Part shown: positions 1-8,986 of the stretch, piece by piece | Layout of the letters: every line of letters begins with the position of its first letter | How positions within the stretch are numbered: the first letter of the stretch is position 1 | Source: Planococcus citri | Lineage: Eukaryota > Arthropoda > Insecta > Hemiptera > Pseudococcidae | Length of the DNA: 64,000 nucleotides | Direction of reading: 5' to 3' | NCBI RefSeq assembly: GCF_950023065.1 | Contig: NC_088680.1 | Location: forward strand, 40,474,559-40,538,558 | Program-made: the position numbers and the translations under genes | Notes under the pieces: model-generated | What the model saw: only the letters and a program-made list of their open reading frames with translations | Database searches by the model: none | Told to the model about the DNA's origin: nothing

Positions 1-654
1 AAGGAAATTATAGAAACTAAGCTGGGAAAAATTTTCCCTTTTAATAGTAGTTTATTTAATAAATATACTAGAAATGGGTGGCAAAAGCCAGGTTTGGGTA
101 ATTATATGGATAATTTAGACAGTTATGCTAAGAAAAATTTAAAACCTAAGGAAATTATAGAAACTAAGCTGGGAAAAATTTTCCCTTTTAATAGTAGTTT
201 ATTCAATAAATATACTAGAAATGGGTGGCAAAAGCCAGGTTTGGGTAATTATATGGATAATTTAGACAGTTATGCTAAGAAAAATTTAAAACCTAAGGAA
301 ATTATAGAAACTAAGCTGGGAAAAATTTTCCCTTTTAATAGTAGTTTATTTAATAAATATACCAGAAATGGGTGGCAAAAGCCAGGGTTGGGTAATTATA
401 TGGATAATTTAGACAGTTATGCTAAGAAAAATTTAAAACCTAAGGAAATTATAGAAACTAAGCTGGGAAAAATTTTCCCTTTTAATAGTAGTTTATTTAA
501 TAAATATACTAGAAATGGCTGGCAAAAGCCAGGTTTGGCTAATTATATGGCTAGTTTAGATAGTTATGCTAAGAAAAATTTAAAACCTAAGAAAAAATTA
601 GAACCTACGCTAGGAAATATTTTCCCTTTTAATAGTAGTTTATTCACTAAATGT
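1..654 (+). repeat. 147-bp tandem repeat encoding a 49-residue repeat in the polymerase N terminus
   Basis: Units start at 1, 148, 295, 442 and 589 with a strict 147-bp period, so the reading frame is kept. The first four are almost identical even at silent sites; the fifth (from 589) is diverged and shorter. Each unit encodes a basic, aromatic segment containing KIFPFNSSLF and NGWQKPGL. The array runs off the left edge, so total copy number is unknown. Near-identity implies recent expansion or homogenisation. Confidence 0.95.
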
Positions 655-3600
655 AGAAAACCTCGCCAGATTCCTAAATGGTTGAGTGATATTATTAATG
701 ATGAATCTAGTGACAAAGAGGAAGATGCTGATCAAGCAGTCATACTGAAACATAAAGATTGTGATGATGATGATGATGATCACCCTACCCCTCCAAAACA
801 TGAACAAGCACCAGAGCCAGAACTGGACAACCAGGAGCCTAAACAAACACCAGAGCCTGAACCATCAGAAGAACCTGAAACTAAACAAGCTATTGTACTG
901 AGTGAAGCGATGTTTCGGAGGAAACCCACTCGCCCACGAAAGTTGGATTTTTGTATGACTCCAAGAAAACGAGGTTTTTTTTTGTTCCCCGAATTAAAGT
1001 TACACCTGCCTCACCCATTCATGAGGCAGGCTACATCAACTTTGGTACTGTCGAAGTCGATATGGACCCATTTCTTAGAGGACTTCTTCAGATTTTATAA
1101 ACCAATGTTCTTTGGAGCAGGCTTCTCAGAGGATTTGTTTTCAACTAAATCTAAGAATCATAATACATTCAAGTACATCAACATAAGAAATATATCAACA
1201 CGTTATAATAAAAAATATAAAGCTCATGAACTTTGCATTAAAATTCAAATCAAGAAGCAATTACCATCTGAAGAGAAGAATGTCATTTGGGAAGCTTTAG
1301 AGGAAATGGTACAATATGGTAAATCAAAAACTAATTTTTTGGATGGTGATAAATTAAATTTAGTCGTGAGTAATCCAAAGTTCTTCCATTGTGTCTCTAC
1401 TGGATATAGATGTGATAATCATACAAAAAAAATTCTTGATAAATTACAGCAAATTGTTACCTCAGATGACAGCATAAATATTGAAGAATGTATATTTCAC
1501 ATAAATGTTATAAATATGCCCCGTGGAAGTTCAAATCCAAAACGAATTCTCAATTTAGCTCGTGATAAGAGAACAAAACGTAGCATTGTACAAATTAGAA
1601 ATTCTGATAATTTATGTGCCCCTCGTGCCATTATTGTGGGTTTGACTTATCATACTGATGAAATATTGGGAATAAAATTAAATGCATCTGACATAAAACA
1701 AATCCAAACTGGTAGAAAGATTCAAGGAGAATTTGCGCAAATATTGTGCTCCATGTTAGATGATTATAATGAAGAAGGGTTCACCTTGGAGGACATTAGA
1801 AAGGTGGAAGAATTGTTGGACATTCAAATTAAAATTGTGTGTGCTGAAAATTTCAACACTGTCATATATAATGGTAGAGAAGACAAGGAAATTAAAATTT
1901 TCTTATACAAGCAGGGTAACCATTTTGACTTGATATGTAAAATGAAAGCATTCTTTGGACAGTCATATTTCTGTCATGATTGCAACACACCTTATCAAAA
2001 TAAAAATAGGGAACATAAATGCAAGAATAAGAACAAAAAGTCACCCTGTCTCCTATGCATGGGAGAACCACATGACCTTAACACTGAAAATACAATTCAT
2101 TGTAATGAGTGTAATCGAGATTGTTTTAATGAAGACTGTTTTAGAGAACATGAATTTGGTGTTTGCTATGTAGCATATAAGTGTAAAATATGCTCAAAAA
2201 TATGTTTACGTGAACATTATCATAAATGTGGTTATCGTTTGTGTCAAAATTGTAAAGAAATTGTACACTTTGCCACACACCAATGTTATTTACAAATCAA
2301 GTCTGCAAGGGGAGGTAGATGTGAAAAGGGATGTAAAAAATGTGGAAAATGTGTTGTAAATAACACAAACTTTTCTGAGTTGGTTAAAAATAATTACAGA
2401 AAAGCTATTTTGACACATCATCCTGATAAAGGTGGTGATAGGTACAAGTTTCAAGAAATATATGAACTATATAAAAAATTGGAACCCAAGCTTCATTCTA
2501 CTATTTCTTCTGAGGAATTTCACAAAAATGAAAGCGATTTTGAGACATTAGGAATATCATGTGGTTGTAGAACAGCTAATGATAAATGTACTTACACAGA
2601 AAAGTACATTTTCTTTGATTATGAAGCTACACAGGAAGATGGAGTACACATACCAAATTTAATAATTGCTCATTACTTTAATGGTAAGAAATTTGTTTTC
2701 AAAACAAATAATGAATTCTGTGAATGGTTAATTTCCACTAGACATAGAGGCTTTACTGCAATTGCTCATTATGCCAAGGGATATGACTCTTACTTCATAA
2801 TGCAATATATGGTAGAAAACACAATGAAGCCTTATACAATTTATAGTGGAAGTAAATTAATGCTTCTAGCAGTTCCTACTCTTGGTTTGAAAATTATTGA
2901 TTCACATAATTTCATCTCAGCACCCCTTTCTTCTTTCCCAGAAACATTTGGTCTCACTGAACTGAAAAAGGGATATTTTCCTCATTTATTCAACACAAGG
3001 GAAAATCAAAATTATGTTGGACCCATTCCAGATAGAGAGTACTACTGTTATGATACAATGATGAAGAAGGCCAGAGAACCCTTTAAGGAATGGTACAAGG
3101 AAACAGTCGAGGAAAATTATGTGTTTGATTTCCAAAAGGAAATCCAAGAGTACTGTGACTCGGATGTTGACATTTTACGTCGCAGTTGTATGGCATTGAG
3201 GGAGCAATTCTTGGAGATTGCCAATGTGGACCCATTCAGATACATGACCCTGCCAGGAGTATGCATGGCTATATTTCGGTCAAAATATTTAAAGCCTAAC
3301 TTGCTTGGTATACTTGATGATGATACTAGTGATCAGTATTCAAAATCTTCAATAATATGGTTAAAATCGTTTGAAAATGATAATATCAAGAGTGCTACTC
3401 TAGGTGGTGAAATCAAAATTTGTGGTACTAAGGTGGATGGTTATGATAACAGTACCAAGACTGTATATCAATTTCATGGGTGTTTTTGGCATGGTTGTCC
3501 TAAATGTTTTACCTCTGATAGATTTAATTCTAAGAGTAAACAATGCATGGGTGATTTGTATAGAAAAACTCTGGAACGATCAGAAAATATTAAGAAAGCT

Positions 3601-4998
3601 GGTTATAATTTGGTTGAAATATGGGAATGTGATTGGATCAATTCCCCCTTGTATAAAACTTATAAAGATATTGAGGTAGTTGAGCCTATAAAAAGTAGGG
3701 ATGCTTATTATGGTGGCAGAGTTGAGGCTTTCAGGCTCAAAGCAACCTCAACAGAAACTACCAAAATCAATTATATTGATGTCTGTTCTCTTTATCCTAC
3801 TGTCATGTTTTATGACGATTTCCCAGTAGGCCACCCTATAAAATATTACAACCCCACATATTATAACCCAAACTGGTTTGGAATAATCAAATGTAAAATT
3901 CTTGCTCCTCGTGGTTTACATATACCAATTTTACCTACAAAAGTAAGAATTGGAAAATCAGTGGAGAAATTACTGTTTTGTCTGTGTTGTAAGTGTGCAG
4001 AAAATAAATTGTATAAGTGTATTCATAATGAATCTGAGAGAGCATTCATTGGTACATGGAGTACTATTGAGGTTGCTAAAGCCTTAGAAAAGGGTTATCA
4101 AATCAAACAAATTTATGAAGTATGGCATTTTAAGGCAAGTAACAATATTTTTAAGGATTATATTAAAGATTTTATGAAAATTAAGCTAGAAAGTAGTCCT
4201 CACTCTTACCCCTCAAATGAAGAGTATGCTAAAGATATTTTAAGTAGACAAGGTATACAATTAGACCTCTCTAATATTAAGCCAAATCCTATAAAAAGAA
4301 ACTTGTCCAAATTATGTATGAACTCCTTGTATGGAAAATTTGGACAGAGGCAAAATATCACACAAACTGAATTTATTACTGAGCCATCACGATTTTATGA
4401 GTTGTTACTAGATGAACGTATAAGAATAAGCAATACATTTTTTGTCTCAGAAGACTTGATTCAGGTCAATTACATCTACAAGGAGCAATTCATCAAAAAT
4501 TGTTTCAACACTAATGTACTTATTGCTTTGTTTACCACCTCAAATGCTCGTTTGCGTTTATTTGAAGTCTTGGATAAATTAGGTAGAGATGTCATATATT
4601 GTGATACAGATTCAGTAGTATACCTTTGTAATGAAAAAAATAAGATCAAAACTGGGGACTTATTAGGTGAATGGAATGATGAATTGAAAGGGGCTTTCAT
4701 AGAAAAATTTGTAACCATTGGCCCTAAGACCTATTATTACATAACAAATGAGGGGGATCAATGTACCAAAGCAAAAGGCTTCCGCCTTCACAAGAATAAT
4801 GCTAAAAGTATTAATGGTAAAGCCTTTGAAAAAATGGTGGATGATGAAATCAAAGAGATTAAAACTGAGAATTCAAAAATATATCGTGACCGTGTTTCTA
4901 AACAATTGCTGAATAAGCCTGACTCTAAGACTTTGTCCTTCAACTTTGATAAACGATTAATTTGTAAGGATTTCAACACTACTCCATATGGTTTTTAA
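1..4998 (+). CDS. Protein-primed family B DNA polymerase of a Polinton/adintovirus-like element, 5' partial, with N-terminal repeats and a J-domain-like insert
   Basis: Replicative polymerase of the integrated virus. The frame is open from the window edge, so the true start is upstream; residues here are counted from base 1. Residues 1-210 are 49-residue repeats, followed by an acidic, Pro/Glu-rich linker (about 240-300). C539 in DNLCAPRAI and H641 in GNHFDLI resemble the ends of an OTU-like fold (inference). A Cys/His-rich region spans about 650-790, then comes an HPDKGGD motif (HPD 807-809). Exonuclease motifs follow: FFDYEAT (D873, E875), AHYAKGYDSY (D929), YCDSDVD (Y1051, D1055). Polymerase motifs are DVCSLYP (D1260), KLCMNSLYG (N1441) and YCDTDS (D1535, D1537), then KTYYY. 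All catalytic residues I can check are present. A region at 984-1095 may carry two compensating frameshifts (see findings). Family assignment is firm; the roles of the N-terminal modules are inference. Confidence 0.93.
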   Translation, partial: KEIIETKLGKIFPFNSSLFNKYTRNGWQKPGLGNYMDNLDSYAKKNLKPKEIIETKLGKIFPFNSSLFNKYTRNGWQKPGLGNYMDNLDSYAKKNLKPKEIIETKLGKIFPFNSSLFNKYTRNGWQKPGLGNYMDNLDSYAKKNLKPKEIIETKLGKIFPFNSSLFNKYTRNGWQKPGLANYMASLDSYAKKNLKPKKKLEPTLGNIFPFNSSLFTKCRKPRQIPKWLSDIINDESSDKEEDADQAVILKHKDCDDDDDDHPTPPKHEQAPEPELDNQEPKQTPEPEPSEEPETKQAIVLSEAMFRRKPTRPRKLDFCMTPRKRGFFLFPELKLHLPHPFMRQATSTLVLSKSIWTHFLEDFFRFYKPMFFGAGFSEDLFSTKSKNHNTFKYINIRNISTRYNKKYKAHELCIKIQIKKQLPSEEKNVIWEALEEMVQYGKSKTNFLDGDKLNLVVSNPKFFHCVSTGYRCDNHTKKILDKLQQIVTSDDSINIEECIFHINVINMPRGSSNPKRILNLARDKRTKRSIVQIRNSDNLCAPRAIIVGLTYHTDEILGIKLNASDIKQIQTGRKIQGEFAQILCSMLDDYNEEGFTLEDIRKVEELLDIQIKIVCAENFNTVIYNGREDKEIKIFLYKQGNHFDLICKMKAFFGQSYFCHDCNTPYQNKNREHKCKNKNKKSPCLLCMGEPHDLNTENTIHCNECNRDCFNEDCFREHEFGVCYVAYKCKICSKICLREHYHKCGYRLCQNCKEIVHFATHQCYLQIKSARGGRCEKGCKKCGKCVVNNTNFSELVKNNYRKAILTHHPDKGGDRYKFQEIYELYKKLEPKLHSTISSEEFHKNESDFETLGISCGCRTANDKCTYTEKYIFFDYEATQEDGVHIPNLIIAHYFNGKKFVFKTNNEFCEWLISTRHRGFTAIAHYAKGYDSYFIMQYMVENTMKPYTIYSGSKLMLLAVPTLGLKIIDSHNFISAPLSSFPETFGLTELKKGYFPHLFNTRENQNYVGPIPDREYYCYDTMMKKAREPFKEWYKETVEENYVFDFQKEIQEYCDSDVDILRRSCMALREQFLEIANVDPFRYMTLPGVCMAIFRSKYLKPNLLGILDDDTSDQYSKSSIIWLKSFENDNIKSATLGGEIKICGTKVDGYDNSTKTVYQFHGCFWHGCPKCFTSDRFNSKSKQCMGDLYRKTLERSENIKKAGYNLVEIWECDWINSPLYKTYKDIEVVEPIKSRDAYYGGRVEAFRLKATSTETTKINYIDVCSLYPTVMFYDDFPVGHPIKYYNPTYYNPNWFGIIKCKILAPRGLHIPILPTKVRIGKSVEKLLFCLCCKCAENKLYKCIHNESERAFIGTWSTIEVAKALEKGYQIKQIYEVWHFKASNNIFKDYIKDFMKIKLESSPHSYPSNEEYAKDILSRQGIQLDLSNIKPNPIKRNLSKLCMNSLYGKFGQRQNITQTEFITEPSRFYELLLDERIRISNTFFVSEDLIQVNYIYKEQFIKNCFNTNVLIALFTTSNARLRLFEVLDKLGRDVIYCDTDSVVYLCNEKNKIKTGDLLGEWNDELKGAFIEKFVTIGPKTYYYITNEGDQCTKAKGFRLHKNNAKSINGKAFEKMVDDEIKEIKTENSKIYRDRVSKQLLNKPDSKTLSFNFDKRLICKDFNTTPYGF
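2386..2484 (+). other. J-domain-like segment (HPDKGGD) inside the polymerase
   Basis: Translation gives NNYRKAILTHHPDKGGD followed by an amphipathic helix ending YELYKKLEP. This is helix II, the invariant HPD loop and helix III of a DnaJ domain; the HPD motif is what stimulates Hsp70 ATPase. HPDKGGD followed by a short Tyr/Lys-rich helix also resembles the J domain of small DNA tumour virus T antigens. Helix I is not obvious because a Cys-rich stretch (CEKGCKKCGKC) comes just before. Function in the polymerase is inference. Confidence 0.75.
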
Positions 4999-5007
4999 GT
5001 AGGTAGG

Positions 5008-5073
5008 TCACTGTGAGCGACTTTAAATAATGAAAAAAAATGCTAGTCGCGGGCGGATGGTGGGACACAGTGA
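5008..5073. other. Intergenic nested inverted repeat after the polymerase gene
   Basis: TCACTGTG (5008-5015) pairs with CACAGTGA (5066-5073), and GCGACT (5017-5022) pairs with AGTCGC (5045-5050) inside it. It sits between the polymerase stop and the TATA box of the next gene. It could be a transcript 3'-end hairpin or a protein-binding site; the sequence does not decide. Confidence 0.5.
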
Positions 5074-5081
5074 AAAAAAAC

Positions 5082-5089
5082 TATAAATA
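5082..5089 (+). promoter_or_regulatory. TATAAATA promoter box for the 5128 gene
   Basis: TATAAATA begins 46 bases upstream of the ATG at 5128. It is one of a set of matching boxes before the viral genes. Confidence 0.75.
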
Positions 5090-5127
5090 GATGTACACCT
5101 TCTCAACTTTGAATTAATTTTTAAAGA

Positions 5128-5868
5128 ATGGATTTAATCTGTAACAATTATTTTCCGGTTTCAAACCGACGAAAGATATATGTAGGTCTTGGTAACCCAG
5201 CACTTATATATCCTTACATAGGTCAAGTAGAAATCTTTACTCCTCTGATAAAAATTACTGATCATAACAATTCTGTACTTTTAGTCTTGAAACCAGATGA
5301 TTTTCAAGGTTTTATGTATGAAATGGTAATTGATGAGTGGTTTAAGACAGGTAAAGTAGATTCACCCTACTTAGACTACAATCATTTGGTTGAAATTCAT
5401 TTTGCACTAGGTACTGATGGGAATAGGAATATTTTAATCAATAAAACTTTCCACTTGAATAGGGATGAGTGGATTGAATTATTCTCACTTGTACACTGTG
5501 TTATGCAAACAGCTGATCTGCTTGCAACATACACACCCATTGCTGAAAAAATTTACTACTACATTTTTGAGGAGGTGAGGAAAAATGAAGCAAATAAATT
5601 GAAATCCTGTTTACAAGATGTTTTCTTGATGGAAAAAGATGGAGTTGGAATTCATAAGGATTATGTACTTGTGATGAAACTTTTCTATGAAATTAAAAAA
5701 TATTATGGAGAAGGTATTTTAAATATGGTCCATTTTTTTAACAACATCTCTGAGGAAGTAATTCAACCTACAGTACCTGAGGAAATTCCAGTTCAACTTG
5801 AACCTCCAGAGATAGCTGTTGTACTTGAAGAAGTTGTAGAAGAAGTAGTAGTACCTACCTATAAATAG
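5128..5868 (+). CDS. Viral hypothetical protein, 246 aa, acidic tail
   Basis: I do not recognise the family. The ATG at 5128 follows a TATA box by the usual viral spacing, which supports this start. The protein has a globular-looking N-terminal 210 residues with no visible catalytic motif or membrane segment, then a low-complexity tail rich in Pro, Glu and Val. Its stop codon TAG lies inside the TATAAATA box of the next gene, so the two genes are packed end to end. It sits between polymerase and packaging ATPase, so a replication or assembly accessory role is possible but unproven. Confidence 0.8.
   Translation: MDLICNNYFPVSNRRKIYVGLGNPALIYPYIGQVEIFTPLIKITDHNNSVLLVLKPDDFQGFMYEMVIDEWFKTGKVDSPYLDYNHLVEIHFALGTDGNRNILINKTFHLNRDEWIELFSLVHCVMQTADLLATYTPIAEKIYYYIFEEVRKNEANKLKSCLQDVFLMEKDGVGIHKDYVLVMKLFYEIKKYYGEGILNMVHFFNNISEEVIQPTVPEEIPVQLEPPEIAVVLEEVVEEVVVPTYK
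5860..5867 (+). promoter_or_regulatory. TATAAATA box overlapping the stop of the upstream gene
   Basis: The box starts 48 bases before the ATG at 5908. The codons TAT AAA TAG that end the preceding protein also make up this box. Confidence 0.75.
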
Positions 5869-5907
5869 TAGCCTAGTGTTTTTTTTTGAGATATTCATTT
5901 TGAAAAA

Positions 5908-6285
5908 ATGATTTTTGTGAAAACTTATAAATTTTGGGGTGAGAAGCAGGTTTCATATAGAACTGGCCTCAAAACATTTCAAGTTACCATTTTCACTGAT
6001 GATATAACTGATGAAGTGACATACTTGAAAAGTAATTTTGTTTTACATCTACTACCAGTTTGTAGATGTGAAATTGAAGACCATCTTGGTGGCTATGATT
6101 GGACTAGCATACAAGATGAGGTTTGTGATGGTTATAATATGTGTGAGGGTACAAAATATTCCTTCATTGATGCGTATTATTTGAAAAATAATTTAGCAAC
6201 TTTAGCCTCCACTGACCAAGATAAAAAAAGAGTTGCTGAGTTTCTTGACTGGTTTGAAATGATTGAAGATGAAATCATGGAATGA
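5908..6285 (+). CDS. Viral hypothetical protein, 125 aa
   Basis: Unknown family. The ATG at 5908 lies downstream of a TATA box at viral spacing and the ORF fills the gap to the next box at 6287. It is an acidic protein (the end reads WFEMIEDEIME) with a short Cys cluster, CRCEIED, near residue 54. There is no signal peptide or membrane segment. Size and position suggest a small non-structural or assembly factor; nothing visible fixes a function. Confidence 0.72.
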   Translation: MIFVKTYKFWGEKQVSYRTGLKTFQVTIFTDDITDEVTYLKSNFVLHLLPVCRCEIEDHLGGYDWTSIQDEVCDGYNMCEGTKYSFIDAYYLKNNLATLASTDQDKKRVAEFLDWFEMIEDEIME

Positions 6286-6286
6286 G

Positions 6287-6294
6287 TATAAATA
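6287..6294 (+). promoter_or_regulatory. TATAAATA promoter box for the packaging ATPase
   Basis: Starts 39 bases upstream of the ATG at 6326, directly after the TGA of the previous gene. Confidence 0.75.
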
Positions 6295-6325
6295 CAATTA
6301 ATAAAATCTAAAAAAAACAATAACA

Positions 6326-7003
6326 ATGATTAAACTGAAAAATAGTATTGATGTCATGAATTTTGACACAACTTCACAAAAAAAACGTGAGGTTGAGATG
6401 TTTCCAAATACTCTACGTTGTGGTATTTTTGGACCAAGTGGTTCAGGAAAATCAAATGTACTGATGACCATTTTACTACACATGAGATCATTCACAAATT
6501 TATACCTGTGCTCAACAACAGCATATCAGGAAAAATATAGGCTTTTAGAAGATTTAATCAATCAATACAATAGTAACAAGGGAAAAAATAAAATAAAATT
6601 CACTCATTTGCTACCTACCAACCTTTCAAGACCAGAGGAACTAGAAATGAATTCAATTATCATATTTGATGATGTATTAGGTGAAAGCCAGGATGAAATT
6701 GCAAATTTTTTCCTGAGAGGAAGACATCGTAATATTTCTTGTTTCTACCTAAGTCAAACCTACACCAAAATCCCCAAGAAAACAGGCATCCGTGAGAATT
6801 TCAACTACTTGATCTTGTTTAGGCAGGATCTAGTAAACTTGCGTCAAATTTTCATTGAATATGTAACAGATTGGCAATTTGAAAAATTTCGTAATTTATG
6901 TGATATGTGTTGGAAAGAACCATTTGGATTTCTCACTGTGGACTTGGAGGAAGAAAAGTGTAGGTATAAAAAAAAATTTGAATATTGTTTGAAAAAAGCA
7001 TAA
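6326..7003 (+). CDS. FtsK/HerA-type genome-packaging ATPase
   Basis: Powers packaging of viral DNA into the capsid, as expected for Polinton and adenovirus-like elements. Walker A is FGPSGSGKS (residues 35-43, K42); Walker B is IIIFDDV (D115, D116). A later LSQTYTKIPK matches the conserved Gln-containing segment seen in this family. Length 225 aa is normal for the compact Polinton ATPases. A CATAAATA box for the capsid gene overlaps its TAA stop. A degenerate paralogue lies at 15394-15915. Confidence 0.92.
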   Translation: MIKLKNSIDVMNFDTTSQKKREVEMFPNTLRCGIFGPSGSGKSNVLMTILLHMRSFTNLYLCSTTAYQEKYRLLEDLINQYNSNKGKNKIKFTHLLPTNLSRPEELEMNSIIIFDDVLGESQDEIANFFLRGRHRNISCFYLSQTYTKIPKKTGIRENFNYLILFRQDLVNLRQIFIEYVTDWQFEKFRNLCDMCWKEPFGFLTVDLEEEKCRYKKKFEYCLKKA

Positions 7004-7006
7004 ATA
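6999..7006 (+). promoter_or_regulatory. CATAAATA promoter box for the capsid gene
   Basis: Starts exactly 41 bases before the ATG at 7040 and overlaps the TAA stop (7001-7003) of the ATPase gene. Confidence 0.72.
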
Positions 7007-7039
7007 GCTATACACCTATACAATATTATCATTGACAAA

Positions 7040-8287
7040 ATGGAAAATTTTATTGAAAGATCTGAACTTGTTGATTACCAACCCCCAGTGTCTGAGAATA
7101 TTAATGATTCTGGGGTGGAATTCAGTATCACTATTCACAATGAGGATATAGTGACTCATCCATCAAGAAGTTTTTTATCAATTAGTGGGAAAATTGAGGT
7201 GGCAAAGGTTACAGCAGCTACTACAGCAACAACTGAATCAGAAACCAAGGTCACAACCCTTGATTTTGCTAAAATTGATGTGGTTAACTTGGGTTTTTTG
7301 CACCTTTTTGACAGAATAGAGTATCAGTTAGGAGGGGTTAAAATTGATGTAATTCGAAAACCTGGAATTGTTGCTCAAATGAAAGGGTTAGTTTCCTTTG
7401 ATGATGGTATGCCTTATAATAGGGCTGGTTGGACAATTGGAGTAGGTAAAGAAGATGCTAGCAACATTATGGATACAAAGGGTAACTTTTCACTTCAAAT
7501 CCCCCTTTCCATGTTGTTTGGAAGCTGTGAGGATAACTTAGACTTCATACCTCATATGAAACAGAAACTTGTTTTCTACAAATCAAATCACTCACAGCCT
7601 TTAAATGTTTTTCATGTTCCTTCCGAAGGATATAATAAGGTGACAATTAATCTCAAATCAATTAAATGGTTCATGCCTCAAATTAAATTTGGGCTAGAAT
7701 ATACCACTCAACTCAGAAATCAGATTCTCAAGGATACTACTTTTCAATTACACTATAGACATTGGATGTATCAGACTTTGAACCCTCCAAGTGGAACCCA
7801 TGTTACATGGGACCTACAGGTTGCCTATTCTCGAACAAAGTATGTTTTGGTTGCATTCCAAAGTGAAAGGGAGAATGATTTTAAAAAAGATAATGCTCAG
7901 TATGATGCTGTAAAGGTTCGAAGTGTTCATGTTCGAATCAATAATAACACATACTACCCTCAAGAACCCATGAATTTGAATGTTGATGAGTATAGATTGG
8001 GTGCTGCTTATCACATGTTCACACAGTTTAAAAACTCTTATTACAATAAAAATCCCTTAGAAACTAAACCTATGATTGACTACAATGCTTTTGCTAACAA
8101 ATATCCTCTCTTTGCTATTGACTGTTCACACCAACCAGATACTATCAAGGACTCTCTAGTAAATCTCAAAATAGATATGGATTTTGACTCAGCTACTCCC
8201 AGTAATCTGGTAATTCATTGTGTGACAATTGTAGAGCGCGCTGCTAGCTATAACCCTCTCCACAACCTGGTGATTTCAGAGCTATAA
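7040..8287 (+). CDS. Probable double-jelly-roll major capsid protein
   Basis: 415 residues, located directly after the packaging ATPase as in Polintons. The composition is beta-rich with many Asn, Gln and aromatic residues, no signal peptide and no membrane segment. The segment YPLFAIDCSHQPD followed by a strand-like LKIDMDF, and an end in IVERAASYNPL, match a protein I recognise as common in insect Polinton-type elements and assigned there as the major capsid protein. I cannot show the double jelly roll without structure prediction. The TATAAATA box of the next gene overlaps its stop (8285-8287). Confidence 0.78.
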   Translation: MENFIERSELVDYQPPVSENINDSGVEFSITIHNEDIVTHPSRSFLSISGKIEVAKVTAATTATTESETKVTTLDFAKIDVVNLGFLHLFDRIEYQLGGVKIDVIRKPGIVAQMKGLVSFDDGMPYNRAGWTIGVGKEDASNIMDTKGNFSLQIPLSMLFGSCEDNLDFIPHMKQKLVFYKSNHSQPLNVFHVPSEGYNKVTINLKSIKWFMPQIKFGLEYTTQLRNQILKDTTFQLHYRHWMYQTLNPPSGTHVTWDLQVAYSRTKYVLVAFQSERENDFKKDNAQYDAVKVRSVHVRINNNTYYPQEPMNLNVDEYRLGAAYHMFTQFKNSYYNKNPLETKPMIDYNAFANKYPLFAIDCSHQPDTIKDSLVNLKIDMDFDSATPSNLVIHCVTIVERAASYNPLHNLVISEL

Positions 8288-8290
8288 ATA
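8283..8290 (+). promoter_or_regulatory. TATAAATA promoter box for the TBP-like gene
   Basis: Starts 45 bases upstream of the ATG at 8328 and overlaps the capsid stop codon. The gene it precedes encodes a TATA-binding protein, so autoregulation is possible. Confidence 0.75.
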
Positions 8291-8327
8291 TAGGTTTTGT
8301 TTTCTTATCAAGCCTCATTCTTTCATA

Positions 8328-8963
8328 ATGGTTATTCAAGTGAAGAACATTATGTCAAGTGTGAATTTAGGATGCAGATTAGATTTAGTCTATATTGCAT
8401 CAAATGCATTTAATGTTGAATATAATCCTAAAAAATTTAATCCTATAATAATGAGGTTGAAAAAACCAAGAAGTACTGCATTAATTTTTGCTTCAGGAAA
8501 AATAGTTATTACTGGCACAACAGATGAAGAAAGTACACATATAGCAGCAAGAAGATATGCTAGGATAATTCAAAAACTAGGTTTTCCAGTGAAATTTTTA
8601 AATTTTAAAATTTCAAATTTTGTAGGTACTGCTAAAATTAATGTCTCTTGGAGTTTCAAATTTAAAAAAATCAAGATCAAATGTCCATCCATGTTCCAAT
8701 TTTATCAACTTCACAAGAAAAATAAACACAAAGTTCAATACGAGCCAGAACTTTTCTCAGCTTTGGTGTATAGAGATGAAATGACAATGATTATTTTTCC
8801 CTCTGGAAAAATCACTATTACAAATGCGAGATCTTTGGAAGAATTATATGATGCCTATTATAAATTATGTGAACTACTACATCCTCCTGAAACATATGAG
8901 GAGAAATGTATGATTAAAAAAGAAGTGGAAGAATATTTCAAATCAGTTGAAAAAGGTGAATGA
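8328..8963 (+). CDS. TATA-binding protein (TBP) homologue encoded by the virus
   Basis: TBP nucleates transcription complexes by bending TATA DNA. This 211-aa protein is almost only the TBP core: two direct repeats, about residues 4-95 and 96-185. Repeat 1 is strikingly conserved: VNLGCRLDL, EYNPKKF, PRSTALIFASGK, AARRYARIIQKLGFP, then KFLNFKISNFVG. Repeat 2 is more diverged but keeps YEPELF and a FPSGKITIT strand. The four DNA-intercalating phenylalanines have counterparts at F37, F54, F143 and F157. The first pair keeps the cellular spacing of 17; the second is 14, so a loop is three residues shorter. It lacks the N-terminal extension of metazoan TBP, has no intron, and lies in the middle of the viral gene row with a viral-type promoter, so it is not a stray host exon. 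Function on the viral boxes is inference. Confidence 0.94.
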   Translation: MVIQVKNIMSSVNLGCRLDLVYIASNAFNVEYNPKKFNPIIMRLKKPRSTALIFASGKIVITGTTDEESTHIAARRYARIIQKLGFPVKFLNFKISNFVGTAKINVSWSFKFKKIKIKCPSMFQFYQLHKKNKHKVQYEPELFSALVYRDEMTMIIFPSGKITITNARSLEELYDAYYKLCELLHPPETYEEKCMIKKEVEEYFKSVEKGE

Positions 8964-8986
8964 CCCCCCCTACCCTCATAAAAAAC

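Noticed and set aside
1..654. Possible CRISPR-like array
   Set aside because: Units are contiguous, 147 bp, in frame and without unique spacers; they are protein repeats.
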